Positions 1-8,195 of a stretch of DNA of 64,000 bases are shown here, one piece after another (positions within the stretch are counted from its first letter, which is position 1; each line of letters begins with the position of its first letter). Under the pieces are notes generated by a model. That model was not told where the DNA came from and searched no databases. It saw only the letters and a program-made list of their open reading frames with translations. The translations under genes were made by a program, and so were the position numbers. Source of the stretch: Gammaproteobacteria bacterium (GTDB lineage Bacteria; Pseudomonadota; Gammaproteobacteria; Steroidobacterales; Woeseiaceae). Location: positions 1 to 64,000 of the forward strand of contig JAADHU010000038.1 of the NCBI GenBank assembly GCA_013151645.1. The letters run 5' to 3'.

Positions 1-266
1 ACCCGTCGTGTCGTGTCTTACAATTGATCGCATTGATTCTGTCAGCCGCTGTTCTGCCGCCCTCCGCCAAAACTCACCGGCAATGCCGCGAACTTCATCC
101 AAACGTCTCGAGTAATTACAGCAACGTATTGCTGGTCGATCGCTTCGCCGTACCACGTGTTTCTCAAAGAAAGCGTGCATTCCCTCTTATTGAGTTCCCT
201 TTTGTAAGGAACGGGAGGCCGTCAGCGATAGCATTAGATACCGCGCTTTCAAGAAATGTGGGAGCA
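1..266. other. Left-edge stretch with no supported gene
   Basis: No convincing gene is visible. Short open frames exist on both strands. One minus-strand frame is open from about position 180 to the window edge, but it has no recognisable motif and no clear ribosome binding site. It could be the start of a gene outside the window or decayed sequence next to the repeat element at 267-446. Confidence 0.4.
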
Positions 267-446
267 CTAGCAGTCTGTTGAAAAAACCATCCATGGTATT
301 TTCAACACCGCAATTCAAAAACGTGGTTTTCGAATTGCTCACATTTTCAATGGCTTTTTCAATGGCTTGCAGCCATCGAAAATGACGGTACATCCCTGTA
401 CCGTACGCAGCCTGTCGAAAAACGGCGTTTTTCAACAGGCTGCTAG
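267..446. repeat. 180-bp palindromic MITE-like element
   Basis: The element is bounded by CTAG and has 19-base terminal inverted repeats at 267-285 and 428-446 that differ at one position. Inside are further palindromes: a 29-base one at 310-338, a perfect 8-base stem with a 4-base loop at 385-404, and a long hairpin at 407-443 formed by the right end itself. It contains no plausible transposase gene. This layout fits a non-autonomous element (MITE or REP-type repeat) that could be mobilised by a transposase elsewhere in the genome. The CTAG ends may be a target duplication. The family is not identified. Confidence 0.65.
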
Positions 447-450
447 ACAA

Positions 451-487
451 AAAAATAGCCTGACAAACGGGTTGTCAGGCTATTTTT
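451..487 (-). terminator. Terminator after tRNA-Gln
   Basis: A perfect 16-base inverted repeat (451-466 and 472-487) surrounds a 5-base loop. The stem has a GC-containing core and A/T runs at both outer ends, so it can work as an intrinsic terminator in either direction. It lies 35 bases past the 3' end of the minus-strand tRNA-Gln. Confidence 0.8.
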
Positions 488-521
488 CAGTCAATGCATT
501 CCGTTACTTAGACTGAATGTT

Positions 522-595
522 TGGCTGGGGGAGAGGGACTCGAACCCCCGTTGGCGGAGTCAGAGTCCGCAGTCCTACCACTAGACGATCCCCCA
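522..595 (-). tRNA. tRNA-Gln (anticodon CTG)
   Basis: The minus strand folds as a full tRNA. It has a 7-base acceptor stem starting TGGGGGA, a D-arm, an anticodon stem GCGGA/TCCGC around a loop with anticodon CTG (reads CAG), a GGTTCGA-type T-loop, and an encoded CCA end. The weak first acceptor pair and overall form match bacterial glutamine tRNAs. It is 74 bases long including CCA and is followed by a strong terminator. Confidence 0.95.
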
Positions 596-759
596 ATCCG
601 CCCACGCCGCACTATTTGCTCTCAATGCGAACCGCAGATTGCTCTTTAACTCATAACTCCAGAACCGCAACAAGCGAAAACGGCCACTCATAACTCTTGG
701 CATAAGCAAGAACCTGGCCCAGCCTGAAAAAGCCCGAACCCGATCCTGCAGTGAAACAC

Positions 760-1152
760 CTATCGCTTCGAGTACTGCGTAGCCCGTCGAGCCTTGCGCA
801 GACCGACTTTCTTGCGCTCTACTTCACGTGCATCCCGAGTCACGAACCCGGCTTTGCGCAATGCAGGTCGCATCGCTTCATCGTATGCCATCAGTGCGCG
901 TGTCAGACCGTGGCGAATCGCGCCTGCCTGTCCGGTCGTGCCGCCACCCTTAACGGATACATTGACGTCAAACTTTCCCGTCATCTCCATCAATTCCAGT
1001 GGCTGACGGACGATCATGCGTGCTGTTTGACGACCAAAAAACTGGTCAAGGGGTCGCTTGTTGATCGTTATTGCGCCGGATCCTGCGGTCAGAAAAACGC
1101 GCGCCGTGGAAGATTTCCGACGTCCGGTGCCATAAAACTGTGTATCACTCAT
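760..1152 (-). CDS. rpsI: 30S ribosomal protein S9
   Basis: Small-subunit ribosomal protein whose C-terminal tail reaches the P-site tRNA. The 130-residue length is standard. Family features visible are the [13 protein letters not shown] start, the G-x-GG-x-x-GQAGA-x-RHG segment in the middle, and the basic tail ending QYSKR. It lies 33 bases after rplM on the same strand, the usual rplM-rpsI operon. A plus-strand frame covering the same bases is only its shadow. Confidence 0.98.
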   Translation of the reverse strand: MSDTQFYGTGRRKSSTARVFLTAGSGAITINKRPLDQFFGRQTARMIVRQPLELMEMTGKFDVNVSVKGGGTTGQAGAIRHGLTRALMAYDEAMRPALRKAGFVTRDAREVERKKVGLRKARRATQYSKR

Positions 1153-1185
1153 GTGCTTGTTGTCCTAGCCCTGGTGGATGGGCAA

Positions 1186-1620
1186 TCAGGTGGTAATTTC
1201 CAGTGGAATTGGCTGTTGCGCCTCATGCGGATGCTCGGGGCCGGCGAAAACACGCAATTTCGAAAACATCTTTCGGCCCAGTGGATTGCGCGGCAACATG
1301 CCTTTAACGGCGAATTGCAAAACACGCTCAGGTGTCTCGTCCAGCATTTTTTCCAACGACTTTGATTTCAGGTTACCCACGTATCCCGTGTAACGGTAAT
1401 ACATCTTGTCTTTGAGCTTATTGCCAGTGACCCGAATTTTTTCAGCATTCACGACGACGATATAGTCGCCGGTGTCAACGTGCGGGGTGTATTCAGGCTT
1501 GTGTTTTCCACGCAGTCGTCGCGCGATTTCGGTCGCCAGGCGGCCAAGAGTCTTGCCAGTCGCGTCAACCACGAACCAGTCGCGGCTTACATCTGCTGGT
1601 TTGGCAGAGAAGGTCTTCAT
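1186..1620 (-). CDS. rplM: 50S ribosomal protein L13
   Basis: Large-subunit ribosomal protein L13, an early assembly protein, of normal length (144 residues). Recognisable parts are the N-terminal MKTFSAKP and W[14 protein letters not shown] segments, the [13 protein letters not shown]-x-GD motif, and the C-terminal [12 protein letters not shown] signature. It is first in the rplM-rpsI operon. A consensus-like promoter at 1728-1756 and a leader of about 100 bases with possible hairpins precede it. Confidence 0.98.
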   Translation of the reverse strand: MKTFSAKPADVSRDWFVVDATGKTLGRLATEIARRLRGKHKPEYTPHVDTGDYIVVVNAEKIRVTGNKLKDKMYYRYTGYVGNLKSKSLEKMLDETPERVLQFAVKGMLPRNPLGRKMFSKLRVFAGPEHPHEAQQPIPLEITT

Positions 1621-1722
1621 TGCAGTGTGTCCAAATGGGAACGATTATGAGTGCCACCAGCGGTGACGACCCTGAAGCCAGACCGACGGGCACATAGCAC
1701 CCGTTCCGCCTCGGCGAAAGGC
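1621..1722 (-). promoter_or_regulatory. rplM leader, possible L13 autoregulatory region
   Basis: About 100 transcribed but untranslated bases separate the predicted promoter from the rplM start. The leader can form short hairpins: an ACGGG/CCCGT stem near 1675-1695 and a CACC/GGTG stem near 1656-1666. In E. coli, L13 is known to regulate rplM-rpsI through the rplM leader, so a similar role is possible. The structure is not confirmed here. Confidence 0.35.
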
Positions 1723-1727
1723 GCAAA

Positions 1728-1756
1728 ATAGTACTCGACAGGCCGCGTGATTGCAA
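1728..1756 (-). promoter_or_regulatory. Sigma-70-type promoter for rplM-rpsI
   Basis: On the minus strand a -35 box TTGCAA (1751-1756) and a -10 box TACTAT (1728-1733) are separated by exactly 17 bases. This is close to consensus and suits a strongly expressed ribosomal-protein operon. Confidence 0.6.
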
Positions 1757-1877
1757 ACCGGATACGGCCTTATTGCGAAAATTCCTCCTTAAACCGGCGC
1801 GATTAAATTTCTGTTATTTCAGTTGCTTAACGCTATCCGCCGAAATTCGGCCAGGGACGATGCGAATAAAACCTGCT

Positions 1878-2606
1878 TCAAAAGCCATATTCCAGCGAAA
1901 GCGCGGTAAAGGTATCCGTTTTTTTCGCTCCCAGCGGGACTTCACTGTTGTTCTTGACGGTGTATGAAGCGACCAGCGACAAGTTTCCCAACAGTTGTGC
2001 CCGTAACGCCGAAACGGACTCGAGATAGTTATTCACCTTACCCGACTCAAGCACAAAATTCTGAGTGAATTCAGCGGTTTCACTGAATTTCCAGCGATAA
2101 TCGAGGCCCGCACGGAAGATCAGGTCATCATCGCTCGTGCCGTCGCGTAATTCTGATTGTCGGGCACCTGCACCGATTTCGGCGCCCAGCGTATGAGTAC
2201 CCGAGTCAATCAATCGGCGCCCGTAACCAACCGTCTCGGAAAGCTGGGTGTCGTAGCCGCTGAAACGGTCTTTACGCCAGTTAGCGCGCCCAAACAGGTA
2301 ATTGTGCTCAGAGAAATTGAATTCCGATTTCCATCCCAGTTCGTAGGCTTCCGCCGTCGTCTGATTGTTCGTGCTGGAATTGATCGCCAGTGCCTTCGCC
2401 AGGTGCGTCCAGTTAGCGCTGGCGTAGCCGACTTCCAGCCCGGTATTCAGGCTCGAATTCTCCGTGTTTCCGGTGGTCGCCAAGAATCCGAGCGTCGCTT
2501 TGCCCGACCAGGGACTGTTCTCTTCTTCCGCAGCCGCCGCCATTTTCTGTGCACTCAACGTACTGATCAGTACGATTCCTGCCAGCAACCAGTTCGACTT
2601 CCTCAT
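1878..2606 (-). CDS. DUF481 family outer-membrane beta-barrel protein
   Basis: Predicted exported protein of 242 residues. It has a signal peptide (MRKSNWLLAG then a hydrophobic stretch, cleavage near AAA-AEEE) followed by alternating beta-strand sequence typical of DUF481/YdiY-like barrels. Examples are the GKATLGFLATTGNTENSSL start, repeated aromatic and charged strands, and a C-terminal LSLEYGF ending in Phe as outer-membrane barrels do. The start at 2606 is chosen because a GGAGG ribosome binding site lies 8 bases upstream; an upstream in-frame start lacks one. Function unknown. It stands alone, divergent from coq7. Confidence 0.85.
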   Translation of the reverse strand: MRKSNWLLAGIVLISTLSAQKMAAAAEEENSPWSGKATLGFLATTGNTENSSLNTGLEVGYASANWTHLAKALAINSSTNNQTTAEAYELGWKSEFNFSEHNYLFGRANWRKDRFSGYDTQLSETVGYGRRLIDSGTHTLGAEIGAGARQSELRDGTSDDDLIFRAGLDYRWKFSETAEFTQNFVLESGKVNNYLESVSALRAQLLGNLSLVASYTVKNNSEVPLGAKKTDTFTALSLEYGF

Positions 2607-2801
2607 CACGCCAATCCTCCTCAAATCAGTACTCTGCCGTGGCCGCATCCGCCTGCCGTAACCGAGGTGTGGAAACGGATGACGGCCTCGCGGGACGCGG
2701 AGTATACTAGTTCTTTAGCGGCTAATAACAGTGTATTTCATGATCCAGTTGCACAGTTTTTATCGTGTCTTTTCCAGCTTGAATCGATCGTTTAAGTGCC
2801 C

Positions 2802-3446
2802 ATGAATTCACGCAATCTCGGGCCGCTTGATCGACTACTGTCCGGCATTGATGCCGGTTTGCGCACGATCGCGGCAGCTGATACTCGTCACACCCGACCC
2901 AATCCGGCCGCGGATATTTCAGACGCCGATTTGTCGGCCGGTGAGAGAACCCATGCGGCCGGATTGATGCGCGTGAATCATGCCGGCGAAGTTGCCGCTC
3001 AAGGGCTCTATCAGGGGCACGCCAGCGTCGCACGCAACGCGACCACCGAAAAACAGATGCGCGAAGCCGCCGCGGAGGAGCTCGATCATCTCGGCTGGTG
3101 CGAACAACGTCTTGAGGAACTCGGCCAGGCGCCGAGTAAGCTCCGCCCGCTTTGGTATGGCGGCGCATTTGCGATCGGTGCGCTGAGCGGAGTTCTTGGC
3201 GATCGGTGGTCGCTCGGCTTCATCGAGGAAACAGAACGCCAGGTTTCCGAGCACCTCAACGGACACCTGCAGAAACTACCTCGGCACGACTCAAGAAGTC
3301 GTGCCATCGTCAGGAAGATGTGCGAAGAGGAAGAAATTCATGGTGCCAACGCAAGGCTTGCGGGCGCCGCCACTTTGCCGGCGCCGATTCGCGGCCTTAT
3401 GCGCCTTACCGCGAAAGTCATGACGCGCACGGCTTATTGGGTATAG
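2802..3446 (+). CDS. coq7: Demethoxyubiquinone hydroxylase (Coq7/CatA)
   Basis: Di-iron monooxygenase that hydroxylates 2-polyprenyl-3-methyl-6-methoxybenzoquinone, the penultimate step of ubiquinone synthesis, at the inner membrane. The carboxylate and His iron ligands sit in [31 protein letters not shown] and EEEIHGANA. The length of 214 residues is usual. A GTG two codons upstream (2796) is an alternative start; neither has a strong ribosome binding site. Bacteria use either this enzyme or UbiF/UbiH-type flavin enzymes for the step, so its presence indicates aerobic ubiquinone metabolism. Confidence 0.95.
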   Translation: MNSRNLGPLDRLLSGIDAGLRTIAAADTRHTRPNPAADISDADLSAGERTHAAGLMRVNHAGEVAAQGLYQGHASVARNATTEKQMREAAAEELDHLGWCEQRLEELGQAPSKLRPLWYGGAFAIGALSGVLGDRWSLGFIEETERQVSEHLNGHLQKLPRHDSRSRAIVRKMCEEEEIHGANARLAGAATLPAPIRGLMRLTAKVMTRTAYWV

Positions 3447-3559
3447 TGTGCCAGCAAACGGTATTTACGGGTGTTTTTCAATAAAAATTACATACTTAGC
3501 TTGCTCTTACGAGCCGACTGTATTAAAAGATGAGGCGCATCGACGTCGAGGATCATCAA

Positions 3560-4213
3560 ATGCAAACAACAGCAAAGACTTTAAGTGACGTACCGGCGAT
3601 TAATCGCTTTTTAAGCTATTGCCGGGTACGTACCGTACCTTCCAAAACTGTCATGATTCATGCGGGAGATCTGCCCGACGTGCTCTACTACATCGTCGAC
3701 GGTTCGGTAGAAGTCATGATCGAAGATGAAGATGGCAACGAAATGGTCCTCGCTTACCTCAATAAGGGTCAGTTCTTCGGGGAAATGGGATTGTTTTACG
3801 AACAACCGACTCGCAGTGCCTGGGTAAGAACGCGCACCGAGTGTGAAATTGCGGAAATGACCTACCCCCGTTTTCGACAAATCGCCAGTGAAAGTCCCGG
3901 CCTGGTCTTTGAACTCGCCACTCAGCTGGCAACGCGCCTTGACCGCACCAACAGAAAACTGGGCGATCTCGCCTTCGTTGACGTAACCGGCCGGGTTGCA
4001 CACGCCATTATGGATCTGTGCAATGAACCCGATGCTATGACTCACCCGGACGGCATGCAGATTAAAGTCAGCCGCCAGGAACTAAGCCGGCTCGTCGGCT
4101 GCTCACGGGAAATGGCGGGACGCGTACTCAAGGTCCTCGAAGAACAAGGCCTGGTTTCCGCCAGCGGCAAAACGATCGTCGTTTTCGGCGCGAGACCGAA
4201 CCGCAAGTTTTGA
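3560..4213 (+). CDS. CRP/Vfr-type cyclic-AMP-binding transcription regulator
   Basis: A 217-residue global-regulator type protein. The cyclic-nucleotide fold (about residues 25-125) has GEMGLF and TRSAWVR with the phosphate- and ribose-binding Glu75, Arg85 and Ser86. A C-helix (TRLDRTNRKLGDLAFVDVTG) and a winged helix-turn-helix at about 171-205 follow. The DNA-reading helix CSREMAGRVLK resembles E. coli CRP/Vfr CSRETVGRILK. One substitution stands out: the pair Thr-Ser in the CRP C-helix is Thr130-Asn131 here, which may alter cAMP response. The ATG at 3560 is preferred over 3530 because GAGG lies 8 bases upstream. It ends exactly where rpe ends on the opposite strand. Confidence 0.92.
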   Translation: MQTTAKTLSDVPAINRFLSYCRVRTVPSKTVMIHAGDLPDVLYYIVDGSVEVMIEDEDGNEMVLAYLNKGQFFGEMGLFYEQPTRSAWVRTRTECEIAEMTYPRFRQIASESPGLVFELATQLATRLDRTNRKLGDLAFVDVTGRVAHAIMDLCNEPDAMTHPDGMQIKVSRQELSRLVGCSREMAGRVLKVLEEQGLVSASGKTIVVFGARPNRKF

Positions 4214-4882
4214 TCAGACCGCTTTCGCGATCTCCGCTTTCATGAGTGCAATGGTAGCGGCGTAGTCGTCGCTACCGAATATCGCTGAGCCGGCAACAAA
4301 CGTATCCGCGCCGGCCGCTGCAATGCTGCCGATGTTATCCGTCTTCACACCGCCATCGATCTCCAGGCGAATGTTCTTGCCGCTGGCATCAATGATTTTT
4401 CGCGCTTCGCGCAGCTTTTCCAGTGAAGACTCGATAAAATTCTGGCCGCCAAACCCCGGATTAACGGACATGATTAAGACCATGTCCAGATCGTCAATCA
4501 CATGCTCAAGCCACGTCAGCGGCGTCGCCGGATTGAACACCAGTCCCGCCTTGCAATCGAGATCACGAATCAATCCAAGCGTACGATGCACATGGTGGCT
4601 CGCCTCGGGGTGAAACGTGATGTAGTTGGCGCCGGCTTTCGCAAAATCCGGAATCAGGCGATCTACCGGCTCAACCATCAGGTGCACATCGATGGGTGCC
4701 ATGATGCCGTGATTCCGCAGCGCCTCGCACACCAGCGGTCCGATGGTCAGGTTCGGCACGAAATGATTGTCCATGACGTCGAAATGTACAATATCAGCGC
4801 CGGCCGTCAGGACAGCACTTACGTCGTCGCCGAGACGGGCAAAATCGGCGGACAAAATAGACGGTGCGATGAGTGCATCCAC
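4214..4882 (-). CDS. rpe: Ribulose-phosphate 3-epimerase
   Basis: TIM-barrel enzyme interconverting ribulose-5-phosphate and xylulose-5-phosphate in the pentose phosphate pathway. Family motifs are [13 protein letters not shown] at the start, [17 protein letters not shown] with a metal His and catalytic Asp, [18 protein letters not shown] and the late catalytic segment LEIDGGVK. Length 222 is standard. GAGGAAA lies upstream of the ATG. It follows the DjlA-like gene by 71 bases and converges tail to tail with the CRP gene with no gap. Confidence 0.97.
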   Translation of the reverse strand: MDALIAPSILSADFARLGDDVSAVLTAGADIVHFDVMDNHFVPNLTIGPLVCEALRNHGIMAPIDVHLMVEPVDRLIPDFAKAGANYITFHPEASHHVHRTLGLIRDLDCKAGLVFNPATPLTWLEHVIDDLDMVLIMSVNPGFGGQNFIESSLEKLREARKIIDASGKNIRLEIDGGVKTDNIGSIAAAGADTFVAGSAIFGSDDYAATIALMKAEIAKAV

Positions 4883-4953
4883 GGTATTTTCCTCGGTCTT
4901 TGGTCACGGTTCAATAACGGAACTCTAACGAATAAGCCCGGCCGTTGCAGCAA

Positions 4954-5757
4954 TTAACGAATCGAGCGGCGCGCCTTTAGCATCTCGTAGGCGACACGAA
5001 TGTTCCGCGTGTTTTTTTCAGCGGCCGCGATCTGGTCTGGCAAGGGATTGGACGCCGCAATCTTGTCCGGGTGATTCCTGTTCATCAACCGCCGGTAGGC
5101 TTTTTTTATTTCCGCATTGGTTGAGGACCGGTCAACGCCCAGGGTCCGGTAGGCGTCAGTGAGGCGTGCGGCATCCGCATTGCCGGCGGGGGACTGTCGA
5201 AAACCCCGCTGCGCCCGCAGCATCGCCTCAAGTTGCGCCAGCTCAACACGTCCGATATCGAGTTCGGTGCAAATTGTCCAGAGAACCGTGCGCTCGCTTT
5301 GGTGTAACGATGCTTTGGACAACGATATCTCCATCAGGAATCGTATCAGCAATCCACGCAGATTTTTTCGGCGAACGGTATCGCGTTTGAGCTGCCGCAC
5401 CGTGGCCAACAACGGAAAGGTCCTGACCTTGCCCTTCTCGAACCAGGCAATGGCTTGCTGAATCTGCGTCGAGCCCATACCCAGCCGATGCATCAGCGCA
5501 CGTGCCGCACGTATTTCATCTTCGCTAACGCGCCCATCGGATTTCGCCACAAAACCCATGACTTGAAATAATGCCTGGGTGAAATATTCGGGCAGCCGCT
5601 GCAGATCGCCCGTCTTGCCGTCCGCACGCGCATAGGCGAAGCGCTCCGCAAAACCGCGATCAAACTGGTGACCGAGAAACAGACCCAGCAATGCGAACCA
5701 CGGTTTTCCCGTGGCCAGGCCAGCCACGGCACCGACGACCTTCCCCCAGAAGGGCAC
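4954..5757 (-). CDS. djlA: DjlA-like membrane co-chaperone (TerB domain plus J domain)
   Basis: A 267-residue protein with the DjlA plan. A short hydrophobic N-terminal segment comes first (VVGAVAGLATGKPWFALLGLFLGHQFD). A TerB-like helical domain at about 45-175 includes FVAKSDGRVSEDEI. A C-terminal J domain at about 200-267 carries the HPD tripeptide (NRNHPDK) that stimulates DnaK ATPase. It would present DnaK at the cytoplasmic face of the inner membrane. The start is GTG; a stop codon lies directly upstream in frame, so no earlier start is possible. Confidence 0.9.
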   Translation of the reverse strand: MPFWGKVVGAVAGLATGKPWFALLGLFLGHQFDRGFAERFAYARADGKTGDLQRLPEYFTQALFQVMGFVAKSDGRVSEDEIRAARALMHRLGMGSTQIQQAIAWFEKGKVRTFPLLATVRQLKRDTVRRKNLRGLLIRFLMEISLSKASLHQSERTVLWTICTELDIGRVELAQLEAMLRAQRGFRQSPAGNADAARLTDAYRTLGVDRSSTNAEIKKAYRRLMNRNHPDKIAASNPLPDQIAAAEKNTRNIRVAYEMLKARRSIR

Positions 5758-5923
5758 CTAGTGCACCCGCAGGAGTGTATTCATGCTGCAATGGTAGTAC
5801 TGCACGTTCATTCGCCAATGCTATCGCCTTCGCGCGACGATTGCTTGCGGCGGGCGACGGTTACAGCGATGATCTGCACCTTGTCATGATGATCTTTGCC
5901 CGTTAAGCCAGTCCTGCACAGGA

Positions 5924-6823
5924 ATGAATACGATCGACGCACTTTTTGAATCCGATATTCCATCGTTAACGATGCTGGGCCGCGGTAAGGTGCGCGATAT
6001 CTACGCAATCGATGATGATCGTTTGCTGATCGTCACAACAGACCGTCTTTCGGCCTACGACGTCGTACTGCCTGACCCCGTGCCGGGAAAGGGAGAGATT
6101 CTCACTGAAATATCGAACTTCTGGTTCGCCATGATGGCATCGCTGGTCCCCAACCATCTGAGTGGTCAGAGCATCGACTCGGTCATCGACGACCCCGCGT
6201 TGGCAGATGTTTTGCGCTCCCGCGCCATTGTTGTGAAACGACTTCAACCGCTGCCGATCGAGGCTGTTGTACGCGGTTACCTGATCGGTTCCGGTTGGCG
6301 TGACTATCAACGAACGGGATCGACGTGTGGTATCGACCTGCCCCCCGGAATTCCACAGGCCGGCGAACTGCCTGAAACTCTCTTTACCCCCGCGACAAAA
6401 GCGGACGCCGGCGATCATGACGAAAACATCAGCTTCGAAAAAACCTGCGATTTAATCGGCACCGAGCTCGCAAAGCAGGTTCGCGAACTTTCGATGGCGA
6501 TTTACGAACGGGCATCGAGACATGCACGGGAACGTGGCGTTATCATCGCGGACACCAAATTCGAATTCGGCCTGGACAGTGATGGCCGGTTGTTCGTTAT
6601 TGACGAAATGCTGACACCCGATTCGTCCCGATTCTGGCCGTTGAGCGGCTATCGAACCGGCGTGAGTCCGCCCAGTTTTGACAAGCAGTTTGTACGTGAC
6701 TACCTGGACACGCTCTCCTGGGACAAGACAGCACCCGGACCCGCGTTACCCGCGGCCGTATTGCAACAAACCGCGAACAAGTACCGCGAAGTATTCGCGC
6801 TGATGACTGGACCCGGGCTATAA
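5924..6823 (+). CDS. purC: SAICAR synthase
   Basis: Phosphoribosylaminoimidazole-succinocarboxamide synthase, which joins CAIR and aspartate in purine synthesis. It is the longer form (299 residues, like yeast ADE1) rather than the 237-residue E. coli form. Motifs are LGRGKVRDIY near residue 19, TTDRLSAYDVVL, VKRLQPLPIEAVVRGYLIGS, and IADTKFEFG followed by IDEMLTPDSSRFW. Other purine genes, purE and purK, lie 3.4 kb downstream on the same strand with unrelated genes between. Confidence 0.96.
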   Translation: MNTIDALFESDIPSLTMLGRGKVRDIYAIDDDRLLIVTTDRLSAYDVVLPDPVPGKGEILTEISNFWFAMMASLVPNHLSGQSIDSVIDDPALADVLRSRAIVVKRLQPLPIEAVVRGYLIGSGWRDYQRTGSTCGIDLPPGIPQAGELPETLFTPATKADAGDHDENISFEKTCDLIGTELAKQVRELSMAIYERASRHARERGVIIADTKFEFGLDSDGRLFVIDEMLTPDSSRFWPLSGYRTGVSPPSFDKQFVRDYLDTLSWDKTAPGPALPAAVLQQTANKYREVFALMTGPGL

Positions 6824-6863
6824 ACTGCTCCTAAAGTAGAGATTGCCGACGCACGGAACCGCT

Positions 6864-8183
6864 ATGACGCCAAGCCCCGCAAAGATGATCGAGAAACTGG
6901 TGTGGGACGACACCCTTTACGGCCGCGGCGTGCCGGGTCGGGTTGTCGCCGTGGCCCTGCGCTACTTTTACGCCGTGATTCGCGACCTGGCCTCCGGGCA
7001 ACTCACCATGCGGGCGATGAGCCTCGTGTATACGACATTGTTGTCCGTCGTGCCGTTACTCGCGTTCAGTTTCGCAATTCTCAAAGGGTTCGGCGTATTC
7101 AAACAACTCGAACCTTTTCTCGCCGAATTGCTCGCCCCGCTCGGCGAACAAGGCACGCAGATTACCGCACAGATTCTCGAACTGGTCGAGAACGTACAGG
7201 GCTCTGTGCTCGGCGGTATCGGCCTGGTGTTTTTCGTTTACACCGCTATCTCGGCTGTGCAGAAAATCGAGGAGAGCTTCAACTACGTCTGGTATGTGTC
7301 AAAACCACGCAGCTTCGCGCGCCGCTTTTCCGAATACCTGATCGTCCTGCTGGTCGGACCAATGGTGATGGTGACCGCCATCGGCATGATCACATCCATT
7401 CAGAGCATCACCGTCATCCAGTTCCTGGTCAACAATGAGCGGTTGGGCCCCATTTTCGTGCTCATCGGCAAATTCGTACCGTACCTGCTTATTTCAGGTG
7501 TGTTTACGTTTTTGTATATGTTTATGCCGAACACCAGAGTTAATTTGAAATCAGCGCTTGTCGGCGGTGTCGCAGGCGGCTTCATGTGGGCAACGATGGG
7601 CGCGATATTCACAACGTTTATTCTGTATTCAACTCGCACGCTGCAAATCTACGCGGGTTTTGCGGTCGCGATCACGACCCTGTTCTGGTTGTACCTTAAC
7701 TGGCTCATTCTGCTCATTGGTGCGCAGCTCGCCTTCTATCATCAACGACCGGCTTTCCTGCGCATCGGGCGACACGAACCTCGCCTTTCCAATTCGACCC
7801 GCGAACGCCTGGCCCTCAACATCATGTACCTGGTGGGCCGCTCGTTTCGCGATGCCGATAAAACGATCACCATTGGCCAGATCAGCGAACAACTCAGAAT
7901 TCCGACGATCGCTCTGAACCCGATCGTCGTTAACCTGGAGATGGCCGGGTTATTGATATCAACGGACAAAGAAGAACTGCTGCCCGGTCGAGAGATGTCG
8001 CGTATGCGCCTGCAGGATATTCTCAACGTCGTCAGGTCGCAGGGAGAAACCGTCTCGGACCGCTCACCGAACTGGGCTGAAGGAATCGATCGCATCGGTA
8101 CACAATTGGAGACCGCCGTCGCCCGCGTCTCTGGAAGTCGCACACTGGCCGACTTGCTGGACGAACTGGCGACCGACGACTGA
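6864..8183 (+). CDS. YihY/BrkB family inner-membrane protein
   Basis: A 439-residue multi-spanning protein. About six hydrophobic helices fill residues 30-290, including MRAMSLVYTTLLSVVPLLAF near the N terminus, the family signature for the start of the YihY domain. A soluble C-terminal part of about 140 residues has a winged-helix feel (IGQISEQLRIPTIALNPIVVNLEMAGLL). The family was once called ribonuclease BN, but that assignment was wrong for this fold; its true role is unsettled. ATG 6864 is chosen over an upstream TTG at 6843. It follows purC by 40 bases. Confidence 0.9.
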   Translation: MTPSPAKMIEKLVWDDTLYGRGVPGRVVAVALRYFYAVIRDLASGQLTMRAMSLVYTTLLSVVPLLAFSFAILKGFGVFKQLEPFLAELLAPLGEQGTQITAQILELVENVQGSVLGGIGLVFFVYTAISAVQKIEESFNYVWYVSKPRSFARRFSEYLIVLLVGPMVMVTAIGMITSIQSITVIQFLVNNERLGPIFVLIGKFVPYLLISGVFTFLYMFMPNTRVNLKSALVGGVAGGFMWATMGAIFTTFILYSTRTLQIYAGFAVAITTLFWLYLNWLILLIGAQLAFYHQRPAFLRIGRHEPRLSNSTRERLALNIMYLVGRSFRDADKTITIGQISEQLRIPTIALNPIVVNLEMAGLLISTDKEELLPGREMSRMRLQDILNVVRSQGETVSDRSPNWAEGIDRIGTQLETAVARVSGSRTLADLLDELATDD

Positions 8184-8195
8184 CTGTCCGACCGT

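Noticed and set aside
24-281. Plus-strand open frame at the left edge
   Set aside because: No motif, no binding site, and it runs into the palindromic element.
751-1365. A 204-codon plus-strand frame over rpsI and rplM
   Set aside because: Shadow of two unmistakable ribosomal protein genes on the other strand.
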